From contig NC_089725.1 of NCBI RefSeq assembly GCF_035083965.1, positions 29,707,925 to 29,771,924 of the forward strand: DNA of 64,000 bases. The letters run 5' to 3'. Origin of the DNA: Branchiostoma lanceolatum (lineage: Eukaryota > Chordata > Leptocardii > Amphioxiformes > Branchiostomatidae). A program made the position numbers and the translations under genes. The notes under the pieces were generated by a model. It had not been told where the DNA came from. It saw nothing but the letters and a program-made list of their open reading frames with translations, and ran no database searches. Below are positions 1 through 17,479 of the stretch, piece after piece. The stretch's first letter is position 1; each line of letters opens with the position of its first letter.

Positions 1-510
1 GTACCTGGGTTCTCCACATCACAGTCCTCTGTACCTGAGCCCTCCTCATCGCAGCCCTCTGTACCTGAGTCCTCCTCATCGCAGCCCTCTGTACCTGAGT
101 CCTCCACAGCACAGTCCTATGTACCTGGGCCCTCCACATTGCAGTCCTCTGTACCTGAGTCCTCCACATCACAGTCCTCTGTACCTGAGCCCTCCTCATC
201 GCAGCCCTCTGTACCTGAGCCCTCCTCATCGCAGCCCTCTGTACCTGGGTCCTCCACATCACAGTCCTCTGTACCTGAGCCCTCCTCATCGCAGCCCTCT
301 GTACCTGAGTCCTCCTCATCGCAGCCCTCTGTACCTGAGTCCTCCACAGCACAGTCCTATGTACCTGAGCCCTCCTCATCGCAGCCCTCTGTACCTGGGT
401 CCTCCACATCACAGTCCTCTGTACCTGAGCCCTCCTCATCGCAGCCCTCTGTACCTGCATCCTCCACATCAAAGTCCTCTGTACCTGAGCCCTCTACGTC
501 GCAGTCCTAT
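1..510 (+). repeat. 30-bp coding minisatellite
   Basis: About 17 units of a 30-bp repeat beginning GTACCTGAG run without interruption and keep the reading frame of the gene that contains them. Units alternate between Ser/Pro variants (EPSSSQPS, ESSTSQSS, GSSTSQSS). The last units (510-570) are diverged. Because 30 is a multiple of three, unit gain or loss changes protein length without shifting frame. Both other forward frames and one reverse frame are also open here as a by-product of the repeat. Confidence 0.9.
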
Positions 511-1386
511 GTACCTGAGTCCTCAGTACGTGAGCCCTCCACATCACAGTCCTCTGTACCTGAGCAATCCACAACTAAGCCCTTCTTGCCTGGGCCTCAC
601 ACATGTGTGCTGAAAAGTGAAGAAATCGTGGCAGAAGCAGGTAGACATGGGTTCATCCTCGCTGGAACCAAGAAAACTGGAACTCTTGTCCTTGTCAAGT
701 TTCGGAACATAAATGAAGAGCACATGTCAGTATCTATGACAGTCGACGTCGAAGCAGACAGAACGTGGCAGCTCCACGTTCAGAACAAGTCTCTGTCGCC
801 CTCCAGTCCCCAGTTATCCGAAGCAAATCTGCCTGCTGTACTTTCAAAGTCAACCTGCAAAGATTTTTTCTGGTACCTGTCGTACTGCTTCATTTGCATT
901 GGGAACATCGGTTATGATTCCCTACTTGACGCCAGGAGAGAGGGGATAGAGACAGTGACGTTGTCAAAACTGGATGGCACTGTCGCTGCAAGGGAGGAGG
1001 TCGGAACATTCAAGGAGGGACGTACTACGTACACGAGGACAATCAGACACACAGACTGTCATGTACTACTTCCACCCACCAGGAGGTCTGCACGATGTGA
1101 GTGCTGTGTGAAGTATGCCTCTTCCTTGCGCAGTGCACTAGCTAAAAGCAAAGTAAAATCAGACCCGAACATTTCTGCCAGTTCCACAGTTCCTCACAAG
1201 TACCTATCAAAGGAGCAGCTGATTGCAAAACTAGCTGAGGCACAAAGGGAGAGGAATGATCTCAGGGTACAGGCAGACACACTCAAAAGACGCTACTGTG
1301 AAGCCTTCAGTACGGAAGGGTTCACCCTGAATGGAAGCCAGCATAACCACCCACAGATTGTGGAAAACACCCCATTGCAGGGATGA
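1..1386 (+). CDS. 3' part of an unrecognised protein with Ser/Pro-rich repeat N-terminus and C-terminal coiled coil (5' partial)
   Basis: The frame is open from base 1 to the TGA at 1384-1386, so the true start lies outside the window; the codon at 139 is TTG (Leu) inside the repeat, not a start. The first ~170 residues are tandem decapeptides of the type VPEPSSSQPS. Then follows ~245 residues of ordinary sequence: a stretch with scattered cysteines, a Cys cluster RCECCVKY near the end, and a Lys/Arg/Glu-rich helix of coiled-coil type (about KEQLIAKLAEAQRERNDLR). A Cys cluster followed by a coiled coil recalls uncharacterised, possibly transposon-associated proteins of marine invertebrates, but I cannot name a family. 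The repeat region may be unstable in length. No intron is visible. An AATAAA lies at 2379-2384, about 1 kb downstream. Confidence 0.6.
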   Translation, partial: VPGFSTSQSSVPEPSSSQPSVPESSSSQPSVPESSTAQSYVPGPSTLQSSVPESSTSQSSVPEPSSSQPSVPEPSSSQPSVPGSSTSQSSVPEPSSSQPSVPESSSSQPSVPESSTAQSYVPEPSSSQPSVPGSSTSQSSVPEPSSSQPSVPASSTSKSSVPEPSTSQSYVPESSVREPSTSQSSVPEQSTTKPFLPGPHTCVLKSEEIVAEAGRHGFILAGTKKTGTLVLVKFRNINEEHMSVSMTVDVEADRTWQLHVQNKSLSPSSPQLSEANLPAVLSKSTCKDFFWYLSYCFICIGNIGYDSLLDARREGIETVTLSKLDGTVAAREEVGTFKEGRTTYTRTIRHTDCHVLLPPTRRSARCECCVKYASSLRSALAKSKVKSDPNISASSTVPHKYLSKEQLIAKLAEAQRERNDLRVQADTLKRRYCEAFSTEGFTLNGSQHNHPQIVENTPLQG

Positions 1387-1676
1387 GATAGAAAATGTAT
1401 AATGCCCTTGTATATATTTATGCTGTATATGTATAAAGTGTCATTGTACAGACTGGCTAGTTATGAAGAGTTTGTAAGCATTTAGAATATCATTTTACCA
1501 AGGTAACATTGCATTCTGCAGGGTTTATATTCACTTTGAAGCTCAGCCAGTAGGTACCCTAGTCAGAGTAATGAGGCTGTTCCTAGGTTGTAGTGATGAT
1601 AAGGTGCAGTAGCTAGTTTCATAGAGTGGGAATCTCACCCGGATAGCTAGTCTTGATTCTTACGGGGAAGAAGTTA

Positions 1677-1791
1677 TATTCTCCAAGCAGAGGTTTCGAT
1701 CGTGGGGGTTAGTAGTGGCCAGGATTTTCAAAGACATTCAAAATCCCGGCCACTACTAACCCCCCTGATCGAAACCTCTGCTTGGAGAATA
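1677..1791. mobile_element. foldback MITE, family A (TCTCCAAGCAGA termini)
   Basis: The two ends are inverted copies beginning TTCTCCAAGCAGAGG and ending in its complement, flanked by TA on both sides. The arms pair almost along the whole length (GATCG and CCACTACTAACCCCC are inverted in the second arm). There is no coding capacity, so it would depend on a transposase supplied in trans. Confidence 0.8.
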
Positions 1792-2184
1792 AAGAAGTTA
1801 GCCCTCGGACCTTTGGAGTTCTGGACATGGTACTTGTAGGAATGTCCCCTTGTGCTGGGCACAAACATAACATTGCCCTGTTGCACTGGTCGTAATGGTT
1901 GGAAGATCTAAGTGTGCTCTTGTACAGTAAGATCACATCGGCTCTTTTCCTTCGGAAGAGAAGGGTAGGTAACTAACACCTGGAGCCTTTGCGAGTATGG
2001 AAGGTGAGAAATGGACTGGACAATATTAGACAACAATGAAGAAGTATGCCTGGATGTCCAGGATTTTGTCATAGCGTAGGGGCATCTTTGAGTGGCAAAG
2101 CCACATGGCAAGCACTACTGGTGTGAGGATGAGGGCTGCATTGTGAAATAAGGCCAAATTTTGTTACTTTTGCACCAAAACAAC

Positions 2185-2245
2185 AGACCCCCCCCATACT
2201 GGTTGAAACACAGCATAGGGGCCAAAATCACAGCATAGGGGCCCC
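2185..2245 (+). repeat. CACAGCATAGGGG short-unit repeat
   Basis: GGTTGAAACACAGCATAGGG is followed by a second CACAGCATAGGGG. The same arrangement, with three units, occurs at about 54070-54145, so this is a dispersed element and not local slippage. Confidence 0.6.
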
Positions 2246-2399
2246 CTGCGCTCAACTGCCCTGACGTCTATCAACGAATGAAGAAGTACGAGTATATGTA
2301 TTATTTGTGTAGGAAGTGATTTGTATAAATGTGATGTAGACAGTAGTGAATTGTTCAGTCTGTTCTGTGGTTTTCAGAAAATAAAGCACACACCACGAC

Positions 2400-4912
2400 A
2401 TGTTTTGTTTCTTTTACCTTATATTACAATATAACCCTAAGATGTACATGTACAGTGCCAATTCAGAATTTTACAGACATTGCATCAAGCCCTTGTACTC
2501 TCATCATTGCTAAAATAGATGCCTAGTGTTGCACTACAGCACTAAAATTATTTCAGGGCTAAGTCACATCATGTGAAGTTCACTGCATTAGGCCACAACA
2601 ACTTTATAATTCTGTTCAAACTTCTCAAATGCCAAAATGGACATGAAAGTAGAATGAAAAATGGTTCATATCTGCCCGGCTTATGCAATCAAAAGGCATT
2701 GGTACAGATGACACTCATTAATTCCATAGTAGAATCCATACTGTTGTTAAACGTATACTCCTAGCCTCCACCATGACAGTAGAATTGGGCAAATAGTGAA
2801 TATTTAGCGAACAGAGTCAGTCCACGGTTAGGGGTAACATTTCCCCGAGCAGGCAAATGAAACCTTATGGTGACCAAACTCCACTGGCAAATTATTCTCC
2901 CTCTTGCCAGTGTTGTTAGTCTGGTAGAGGCTAGTATACTCTGTAGTATACAGATAACAGCTTGATTGCATTTTTCAGATTGATATTTACATGCATGAAA
3001 GACTAACAGTTTTAGGTATATTAAACCACTAAATACCGCTACTTTGCAGTTTGAGTCTTACATACTTACATTTCCTGTTAACATGGCTCTAAAGCCTAAA
3101 CCACGTTAACAACCAAAACTAAAAGACCTACAAAAAAAGAAAATGAATTCACAAATAAAATACATGTACAACTTATGTGTGCCATTTTGCACAAAAAATT
3201 CTGAAATGTACACTGCGGTAAAATGAAACCTTGCAACAAAATACAAGCAGAGTATCTAACAAAGGTATCAAGCTGAAATGTTTTGGGGCTTGATTCCCAG
3301 GATTGACAAGAGTATGCCTCAAAACGATTCTAACACTGCATTACAATCAGACAAGCATGACCCGGATAGTAGTACATCTTAAAATAGTGTGTGTAACCTT
3401 ACATGCCCCTCTGACTGGTAACCGTACACTGTGGAATGGAGCCAAAGATAACTCAGATGTCTCGTGACAGTCATGCAGTGGATCCACACGTGTTCACAAA
3501 CGTGACAAGTGACTGTCACCAGCCCTGATGACACATGTCATGATATCGGCAAACTTACCAATTTATTAGCCTGAGTGTCATCCTGGTTAAAAGCAGGCTC
3601 TACCTTCTCTGGTTGGTGAAGGTAGAGCCTGGAACTAACCAGGATGACACTCAGGCTACCAATCTATGTCTAGCTGACACTGAAACATGCTTGTCTACAT
3701 TATCATGCATTAAGACGTAAATCTCCTTTAACTGGTAACACCCCAGAAAATACAGTGCAACAGGATTGAATCTATGACAGTCCAGACGCATGGAAAATCT
3801 CAGGAATATGTGTACATTGCAGAATGAGTTACTGGGTTAAAAATAAATACATCATGTACATGGTATAGACACGACCACAAAGATACTAGTAGCCACACAG
3901 CTATGGTGACAACTATTGTCATGAAATGATTCCTTCAGATTAAAACACTCAAGGCTCAACTCTACATGATACAGATTAGAACTACTAATTAGAACTACTT
4001 ATCATACATGTGCACACACATCACAAAACATTTTCTTGCTAACTCTATTCAATGTTAGGACTGCAGAATTTGAAGAAAATGCAGAGAAATCTCATCCATA
4101 TACCGTATATACAGACCAAAATAAATCTACCTACATGTATGAGGTACATGTAGGTAATTTCTTGCAAGCAGCAAACAATCTCTTTGGATATTTTTTATCA
4201 TGATATGATTATGAATTACTGAATTACAAGGTACCCTTCTTTCACTGGAGACACGAAATGTAGCTGACAGTGCACAATGTTCTCAAATGTACTTTTGTGT
4301 TTGGTAGACTTTACCACAGCAGTGGCACAGAAAGCTAAAATTTAAATCTAGAAAACTTATATACACATTCTAAAAATGGATGGAAGCTCACTCTTTTACC
4401 CATGAAAATTAGAAACTACTTGACACCTACTTCAAAATATGAAAAGGTGATACATGTATATATAACACAGCAAGAAGGTTTCCAACAATGTGAATGATAC
4501 TTAATAGTAGTAGGATGTCTAGTGAATAAAACTCCACAAAAAAATGGTGATCAGTTGTCATGAAACTGCTTCCATAATGAACACAATAGATGAGGTTATA
4601 CTGCCTTACCCTAAAAACCACAGGGAATACATAAACTTGTCTAGAGATTGTTCAATTGTGCATCTTTCAAGTAAATGCTGAGTGCAAGCAGAGGCTGGTT
4701 TACATACTAAGGATGCCAGCATAGCAGCCCCAGAAGTCCAATTTTTTAAATGATCCACTTCAAGGATGAAATGTTGGTCACCAAACAGAAGAATGATGTG
4801 TAGAGAACCTTCCGGAATAAATAAAACCTAAAGTACATAAGGTCCGCTGTTCGTAGACTGTTTACACTCCTCACAAATGTACACAGACTGCAAAGCACTG
4901 GTGGAGAGCAGT
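2400..4912. other. intergenic DNA and probable NANP 3' UTR; no gene seen
   Basis: AT-rich sequence without an open frame of convincing composition on either strand. It lies between the convergent ends of the first gene and NANP. A segment near 2820-2945 resembles one near 42550-42675 (both contain GTAACATTTCCCC-like and TGGTAGAG-like blocks), suggesting a dispersed repeat. Confidence 0.4.
3568..3658. mobile_element. palindromic foldback element, GCCTGAG termini (family F)
   Basis: About 40 bp beginning GCCTGAGTGTCATCCTGG is repeated as its complement ending at 3657, separated by a short loop. A second element at 57470-57584 has related ends (GCCTGAG..CCATCCTC), so this is probably a MITE family and not a chance hairpin. 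Confidence 0.7.
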
Positions 4913-7900
4913 TCAAGCCGACACCGGAGGAGTCCCATTTACGATATCCAGAATCTTGGGCAACTCTAGGACAGACTTGACAGTGTGGTGAGGAACGGGG
5001 CCTCCCTCGGGGATCGCGGCGCCCGTCGGATTGATCCACACGGTGCTCAGCAGCTTGGCGTTCAGTCCTCCCTGAATGTCGGTGTTCAGGCGGTCGCCCA
5101 CCATGACGCACCGTTCGGCGTCGACCTGCAGCTCCTGTAGCGCCCGACGGTACACGGACGGGTACGGCTTCTGCTCCGCATACAGCCCGCAGAGCACGAT
5201 GGAGTCGAAGTACACGTTGGACTCACACACCTTTAGAAAGGGCACAAAACTGACCATCAGATTCTGTTTCATTAACTACAATACCTCAAAACAAAATATC
5301 ATCAACATAATATATTACACTGAACGACCCTTTGCACATCTATCTGCAAGCGTTGTTTAAAGCTATATAGTGCAGGTGCTCATAAGGTGGGGTCGTGTGG
5401 CGCAATGGTAGCGTGTTGGACTCAGAACCAAGCGGTCGTGGGTTCAAATCCTACTATGTCACTGATCTTGTGCCCTTGGGAAAGGCACTTTATATGACTT
5501 TCCCAACATGCCATAATGGTCGTCATCACGACCGTGGGCATTAAAGGCAAGAAGGTACTTGGTAGAAAAGATTTCCTCTACAATACCAGTAAATCAACAG
5601 AATTTTTGAATGCCTCAATCCCGGGTTGATAATTCTGGTATATGAATTTTCTGAGCTGGTATCAAACAAACCTGTGACTTCTCCCTCTGCGGCTCCAGCG
5701 GTCCGTTTGTCATCAACTGCAGCTTGTAGTCCTTCCTCAGCTCCACGAGCATCTTCTTAATCTCCTCGGTGAACACCATCCTCTTCAGACGCTCCTTCTT
5801 CCAGGTGGCGTACATCTTGGCGGGCAGGCCGTTGTACTGCGTGACGCCGTGCTCGTTCAGCGTGGTCTCCCACAGCTTCGTTCTCCACTCGTCAACCGTC
5901 AACCTTACAGAAAAATGTGAGGAAATACTCTTTAAAAAGCTTTATCTTTATCAGAAATTGCAACAATACAATACGCAGTGGAATGCCAGGCAGACAAGCT
6001 AATGTTGCGGACCACCCAAAAAAAGCTTTATTCATCTATTCATTAATCTTAAGGGTGGTTGCTTCAGTTAAATAGGTAACTGATTTCCAAGGGAGCCCTT
6101 ACATCATAACAATGATGAAATATGATCATAACAAATCAGGATACAGAAGGATAACTTAACATAAACTGAAAGAATAATACATTGAAGGAAAGAATGCTGG
6201 GAACATACATATATCAAGAAAAGTAAGGGTGACCCCGGTATGCACCGTTGACTTAGAGGTGGTAAGGTGGTCTTGTGGTTAGGGGTGTTTTGTTATTCAG
6301 AATCTAAAGGTTCTAGGTTCGAATCCCTAGCAATCACCAATGCTGTGCCCTTGGGAAAGGTACTTCACATCTATTTCCTCACTCAAGTCATGTGAAAATG
6401 AGTACCTAGCTTTGGTTAGGGGGGACTTACTTTACAAAACTGGCATGTTACATCTTAAACTTAAAGGAGGTTTGTCGGTTATGCAAAACAAACAAACAAA
6501 CCTGCCGTCTGGGTCACACCCTTCGTTCCAGCCCAGGTCAACCCTGAATTTGGAGGTCATGGCTGCGGTGTCGTACCCTGGACATGCTTCTTCTATTACC
6601 TCTCTCACCTGTGGGGCAGATAAATGAAAGATTAATTTCACAATGTGAAACAAAAATGTCAAGCCACATTATCTTCACCTTAGTCAAAGCAGATGTTGAA
6701 TTGGGGAACCTGAATCATATGTTTCTTATGTTTTCCTGGCAACCCTGAGGACAATGGACACAGAAAAGGGCAGGTAGGAAAATGTAACCATTAAGCCTCC
6801 CCAACATTTGCTTGGAGATAAATACCACCAATTGTTTTTATGGTACAGTGTATTATGATACTTGAGTTGATTGCATAATGATAATAATAAACACCAAACA
6901 ATATTCCCCTTGAAATGTTGAATATTCAGCTTCAATGAAAGAAAATCTGAGCCACAACATTTATCTTTCAGTTACATTTGTATAATCATTTCATATCTAT
7001 TTTATTCATTAGACTGCTTCAATGTCCAAAATACACCGGCTCAGTTTGAAGGTTTCACAATAACATGTCCTCCTCTACCAGTACTAGTTTTGAGATCAGA
7101 GGTCACTGACCCATGGCAGCATTAGTGAAGGCACTGTTTTGGAAAGCTTTAGCCAAAAACAAGCAGGCAGGACTCGCCGCAGGAGTTTTGAATGGCTGAC
7201 TGATCACTTTGATCCCTTGGACAGACACACACTGGCAAATCCTGCTGGCAAACTGCGGTATGACGTCAAAGGGTAGTCATGAGATCAGCCACAGGCTGGC
7301 ATTGATTTTTGCTCTACATCATCAACCTAGATAAATCATGAAGTCGTGATGTTGTATAAATCGATGTTCAATTCAACGAAAACAGTCTAATTAATAAACA
7401 GCCTAATTTCCTTCAATTTCAAGTAAGTTACATAATTTTTTGTGATGAATCAAACACACACACAGACAACTTCCTATTTGCTTATCAGAAGGACAGGAAC
7501 AACACAAGGAAGTGATTCAAGTGAATAATTTTCCAAGTAATCAGAAAAACGAAGTAGGAAGTCGTTACGCCGATAAAAATCATAAACACATGACATTTAT
7601 ACAATGACGAAGCAGTTGCCGTGAGAATAACCAGCTAACGAACAAACGGCTGAATGGCTACGAAATCCTACGACACAGTTTCTGGTCAATGAAAATTTGA
7701 TAGTAAACGTGTCATTGAGTTGGGAAATATTTTTAAGCGCCAAGGCCACTCAGAAAAAAAAATGTACCACGGTCACAAATAACATGCATGACGTGGAATT
7801 CAAGAATATGACCAAAGGGAATCGCTTTTCTTTTATGTTATTGTTTCTGTTGTTTAGGTTAATTGCAGCTTAATACCTGCTCGAAGCGCGCGGGTCGACA

Positions 7901-8169
7901 TCGATAATATTGTTGTTGTACAACAGTGTCTACGTGTACTACGTGACTAACGTGTGTGGTCAAACCGGTTCGTACACCACCGATAAACGACCAGAAAACA
8001 TGGGAAACTCCGCCCAGAACGAGCACGGAAAAGTACCCGTAGCCAACAGGGACATCTAGAGGTAGATTCTTACCAATTCGTAGGCCTCGTCGTCCGCTTC
8101 TTTGGTCGGTATTAACGTGTTGTCCAAGTCGAAAATTATTGCCTCCACCTTCTTCGTATTCAGCGCCAT
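4913..8169 (-). CDS. NANP: N-acylneuraminate-9-phosphatase-like HAD hydrolase
   Basis: Four exons on the minus strand, 8169-8074, 6608-6502, 5903-5672 and 5230-4913, join in phase to 250 codons plus stop; the human protein is 248 aa. HAD motifs are intact: motif I FDLDNT at residues 13-18 (nucleophile D14, acid D16), motif II T133 in LMTNG, motif III K166 in EQKP, and motif IV VGDRLNTD with D191 and D196. The helical cap lies between motifs I and II. By family it removes the 9-phosphate from N-acylneuraminate-9-phosphate in the cytosol, the last step to free sialic acid. The ATG at 8169 is chosen because it gives family length and opens directly into motif I. The intron between exons 3 and 4 contains a SINE inside a LINE fragment. 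RAD51 is divergent upstream. A related HAD phosphatase cannot be fully excluded, but length and the DIQGGLNA block fit NANP well. Confidence 0.88.
5305..5670 (-). mobile_element. LINE 3'-end fragment, interrupted by a SINE
   Basis: Segments 5305-5385 and 5560-5670 resemble parts of the LINE remnant at 58135-58461: both contain TTGTTTAAAGCTAT and TTTTCTGAGCTGGTATCA in the same order and orientation. The piece between them is a SINE. The unit sits in an NANP intron. Confidence 0.6.
5388..5550 (+). mobile_element. tRNA-derived SINE
   Basis: The head has tRNA-like pol III promoter boxes: box A-like TGGCGCAATGGTAGCG and box B-like GGTTCAAATCC. It is followed by the shared body TGTGCCCTTGGGAAAGGCAC seen in other copies in this window. 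It is inserted inside a LINE fragment in an NANP intron. It is not a tRNA gene: the acceptor stem is absent and the body continues. Confidence 0.75.
6262..6425 (+). mobile_element. tRNA-derived SINE
   Basis: Box A-like TCTTGTGGTTAGGGGTG and box B-like GGTTCGAATCC precede the common body GTGCCCTTGGGAAAGG and GAGTACCTAGCTTTGGTTA. It lies close to NANP exon 2, in the intron between exons 2 and 3. Confidence 0.75.
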
Positions 8170-8520
8170 CTTGAAATACCCAAGATGCACAGAGGTTAAA
8201 TAAGGTCAAGCAGAAAATGTCCATTCATTTATACAACTTAAACATTAAATTACTAATACTGAGCGTTGAATGTATTTTGATCTGTGTTATATATTGTAAT
8301 ATCTAAGGTATTTATGCCTAAAATAATGGATTTGAAATGAAATAATTCCTGTTACCCATGATGCTCAGTAGTTACGTCACCAGTTTTGGCGGGTCAGACG
8401 AACACAACAGAACCGGTTTGAGAAGTCTCGAGTTTCCTTCAGGATTTCTGTGCCACAAAACCGTTACTTCTCAGGAATTAGGACAGTCTTTTGATATCTC
8501 CAAGGGAGGTAGGTGTCTTG
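8170..8520. promoter_or_regulatory. candidate bidirectional promoter between NANP and RAD51
   Basis: The stretch just upstream of the NANP start holds TTACGTCA (CRE-like) and TTTTGGCGGG (E2F-like) within 8372-8395. A possible donor GGGAG|GTAGGT lies near 8505. RAD51 coding begins behind an acceptor-like TTTGATGCAG at 10641, so its first exon is probably non-coding and could lie here. Motif matches only; there is no transcript evidence. Confidence 0.3.
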
Positions 8521-8940
8521 GGAACAACTTGGAAGCAATACTGAAGGATAAAACCTTTATTTTGTCGCGTAAGACGGTTCAAAAATTTGTCCACCAAAAT
8601 TCTGCACGCCCAGACCTGTCGTGTTTACAAAAAGTCGGCTCAGAAAAATTATTTATGTCCACCTCAAGAGTAGAGTAGAGTAGAGTTTCTTCGGCCAGGT
8701 AGGAATCGGCTGGCTCAAATAAGATGTGAGGAATGTAATGCCTCTGATTTCTACAGAACCTGTTAACAAAACGCTGACCTAGGTTTGGTTCAACTTGACT
8801 GTTTTTCTTAGATGTACATGTAAATATCAAATGCTTATGTAATGATTTCCTGAATCTGATGTGCAAATTATTTTTGCTGCCACGTCGGGAGTGGGGTTTT
8901 ACTTGTAGTTTAGTAATTTACTAGAATAAAAGTCTATGCA

Positions 8941-10535
8941 TACTCTCACCTCTCAAATAAACGTACCGGTACGTTTATTTTTTTTCGCCTATAGTTCCAC
9001 CCGGTACGTTCTTATTCTAGACGGTACGTTTATTATTTTTTGAAAAATTGAGGCTTTGCAAACCAGGAATCCCTCTAAAATTCGGTATTTTTGCTCGTAA
9101 TTCGCTATTTTTCGGCCTACCGGCGTTGATTTTCTCGCCGCTTTGACGGCCTTGTGAAAAGTATCCTGGCGGCACTCGTAACATATCGGTCGATATCGCT
9201 ATGACGCTACAAAGTAAACCGGAAAATAAGACGCGACATTGACATTTTAAAATACAATTTTCATATAAATAACTTTCAAATTGATAGTCTCTGTTTACAT
9301 CGTAAACCAAAGCACGCTGATCAAAAACGTGTGGAGTAGGGTGCTCGCCTGCACGGGGAATAATAATTTCCTGACCACTATATCCGTAGTATCGGCAGCG
9401 CGGCGGAAGAATTATTTGTTCGCAGAAGACATGTAACACGTTAAAACAACAATCATAACTTAACTTCCCTTGTGATATGTGTTTTGAGGCCACAAAATCT
9501 CTAAAACGGCAGAAATATGTCCGATATGATTCGGTAAACAACAGCGCGAAATCGCGAAACATGGCCGCCACTCTCAGGCATGGCGACAGTAAAACTAGCA
9601 GCATATTGCGTAGTGCGGATACCGATCTTTAAAATGATACCGTAAACGCGTGGAAATATTATATTTTTTGGGCAACGATAGACACACAAGGCCATATTTA
9701 TTTTCAGAGGGTTAATTTTTTTAAATAATCGTAAGATTTTCCCAATTTAGGGGGTTCTTCGCGGGTTTCTAGTGTCAACACGTAATGGGTAACTTCTTAG
9801 TATGTGCGGTCTGTGACGTTGAGCTACTTTTACAGTCGATCTCTGTTCAATATTGTGGGATTTACCGCGGGAACTCGCAATCCGAGCGTCTCACTTTGTT
9901 TTCGACGCTATGGAGCAAAAGTTTATAGACATATTTCTTTTGTGGAAGGACTGTGTTCATATTTGTGTTTTTTTGTGGTTGATGTCTTTAGAAAATATGA
10001 TCAGGTACATTTAACTTAAGTACTCTGATGATTTTTGTTATATGTCACTGATTGTCAGTCATAATAAAATGATATAACAATTTTCTGTGATCACTTGCTT
10101 CAAGTTCCAAGTAGAAAAAGCATGTATCATGTACATTTTCACTTGTTGAATTTGAAAGCACCGTGGCCCCCGGTTAGGGGTCATAGCGGGGAACCTATGC
10201 CCAATTTTTCAATATTACTACTATATTTTACGAAGAGGTGAGGAAGATCATCATGATTTGAACAAGCTATGGACAGTTATTCTGTTCAATATCTATATAC
10301 TTAATAGGTATGGCATAATTGACTAAATATAAGTTACCTACCTGCTTATTATCTTATTTCCCTCTGACAGTGACAGTTGTACATGTATGGACACAGTTTA
10401 CGTAGCCTCGACTGTCGATTTTTGAAATTTTCCGGGGGGTACTTTTATTCCAGGGGGTACTTATATTACATTTTGAAAATTTGTCCGGGGGGTACTTCTA
10501 TTCCAGGGGGTACTTCTATTTGAGAGGTGAGAGTA
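8941..10535. mobile_element. 1.6-kb inverted-terminal-repeat element flanked by TA
   Basis: The left end CTCTCACCTCTCAAATA (after TA at 8941-8942) is matched by its complement TATTTGAGAGGTGAGAG (before TA at 10534-10535). Inside each end are short subterminal repeats: GTACGTTTATT blocks on the left, GGGGGTACTT(C/T)TATT blocks on the right, in inverted relation. Between the ends I find no convincing transposase; the longest minus-strand frame (9017-9604) shows no recognisable motif. It is probably a non-autonomous DNA transposon, and it sits in the upstream region of RAD51. Confidence 0.55.
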
Positions 10536-10665
10536 ACTGCTTTTGGTCAGGCCCTCTGTATAGTGTGACAGTCACTGATGGATTACTTAGTACTAGTATA
10601 CATGTACCAATGAATAAACGTACGAATTCACTTTGATGCAGGAACTTCTCCCCCAGCGTGTTACC

Positions 10666-16623
<5,958 letters not shown>

Positions 16624-17400
16624 ATTCCCTCAGAAACCTCCCTATATTTATCCTCACTACTTCTAAGTTCGTTCAGACCATTTAAGACACATAGGGGCAC
16701 ATAATGCAGAAGTTTCCATGCTGTTTCAGTGGCAGGATATAATTTACAGAGAGGGGTTGCTAGCCCTTCCCCTTTGACGTGCTCAAGGCACCTACTTGAA
16801 CATGGGTCCCCCATTTTACGTCCTTTCTCAAAGATGGTGCAGCTCCAACCGAGATGTCCTGACCCTTGGACTTGAGCTGGGGTCTCAAAATTAACAACTA
16901 ATTGAAAACAGGAGCTCATCAGGAGGCCATCATTCTAGTACTGAGTATGTCAGAAATAAAGATCACTTGTCTTTCCTGAACATTATAGAATGAAAAGACT
17001 ATGTACTTGTATAAAGAAGCTGACTACATTTTCCCAGAAGGCTACAGTTCTAAGAAAAATGCTTTAGTTACTATTGTACTTTTTTCTATTAAATGGTAAA
17101 GAGATTAACTGCATATTCCAATAAGACTTCAGTATGAAGCTGTAATGATGTACATTGTATATTGTTATATTTGATTAGCAAATAGCCCAAGTGATATGCA
17201 GCAAAGTATGGTAGAACGTACAGCATTTAGTTATATCGTCTTATTTTCATTTAGATTGATAAAGAGCATTAAGATATCTCCAATGAGAATGAAATGTTAG
17301 TGATGATATCAACAGCAATAAAGCAAAAATCCACAATTTTTCTGTAGACTCTTTGTCAATATAAATCTGTTACTGCGTCTGTATTTTCCATCTTGGTTTC
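16624..17400 (+). other. RAD51 3' UTR and downstream flank; no other gene seen
   Basis: This follows the RAD51 stop at 16621-16623. A polyadenylation signal is at 16955-16960. The remainder is AT-rich without a supportable gene. A segment near 16985-17060 (GAAGCTGACTACATTTTCCC, GGCTACAGTTCTAAGAAAA) resembles 23700-23755, downstream of the first zinc-finger locus, so it is a dispersed repeat. Confidence 0.5.
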
Positions 17401-17479
17401 CACAACCCCATACTTTTGCTAAATGATGTTGACCTCGTCAACTGCCGTATTGAAGATATTAATCGTTGATTATGCACAC

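Larger units (their letters stand above)
1387..2400 (+). other. probable 3' UTR of the first gene, with an inserted foldback element
   Basis: No coding sequence is visible. The stretch holds a foldback element (1677-1791), a small CACAGCATAGGGG repeat (about 2185-2245) and an AATAAA polyadenylation signal at 2379-2384, which fits the end of the transcript whose stop codon is at 1384-1386. Confidence 0.4.

Noticed and set aside
117-613. Open frames on both strands over the 30-bp repeat
   Set aside because: They are shadows of a repeat whose unit length is a multiple of three; only the frame continuing to 1386 leads into non-repetitive protein.
4746-5111. Minus frame overlapping the last NANP exon
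   Set aside because: It overlaps the conserved HAD motif IV exon in another frame and has no family features.
5388-5470. A tRNA gene
   Set aside because: Box A/B present but no closed cloverleaf; it continues into a SINE body shared by other copies.
9017-9604. 195-codon minus frame inside the 8941-10535 element
   Set aside because: No transposase-like motif or domain is visible; a real transposase would be longer.
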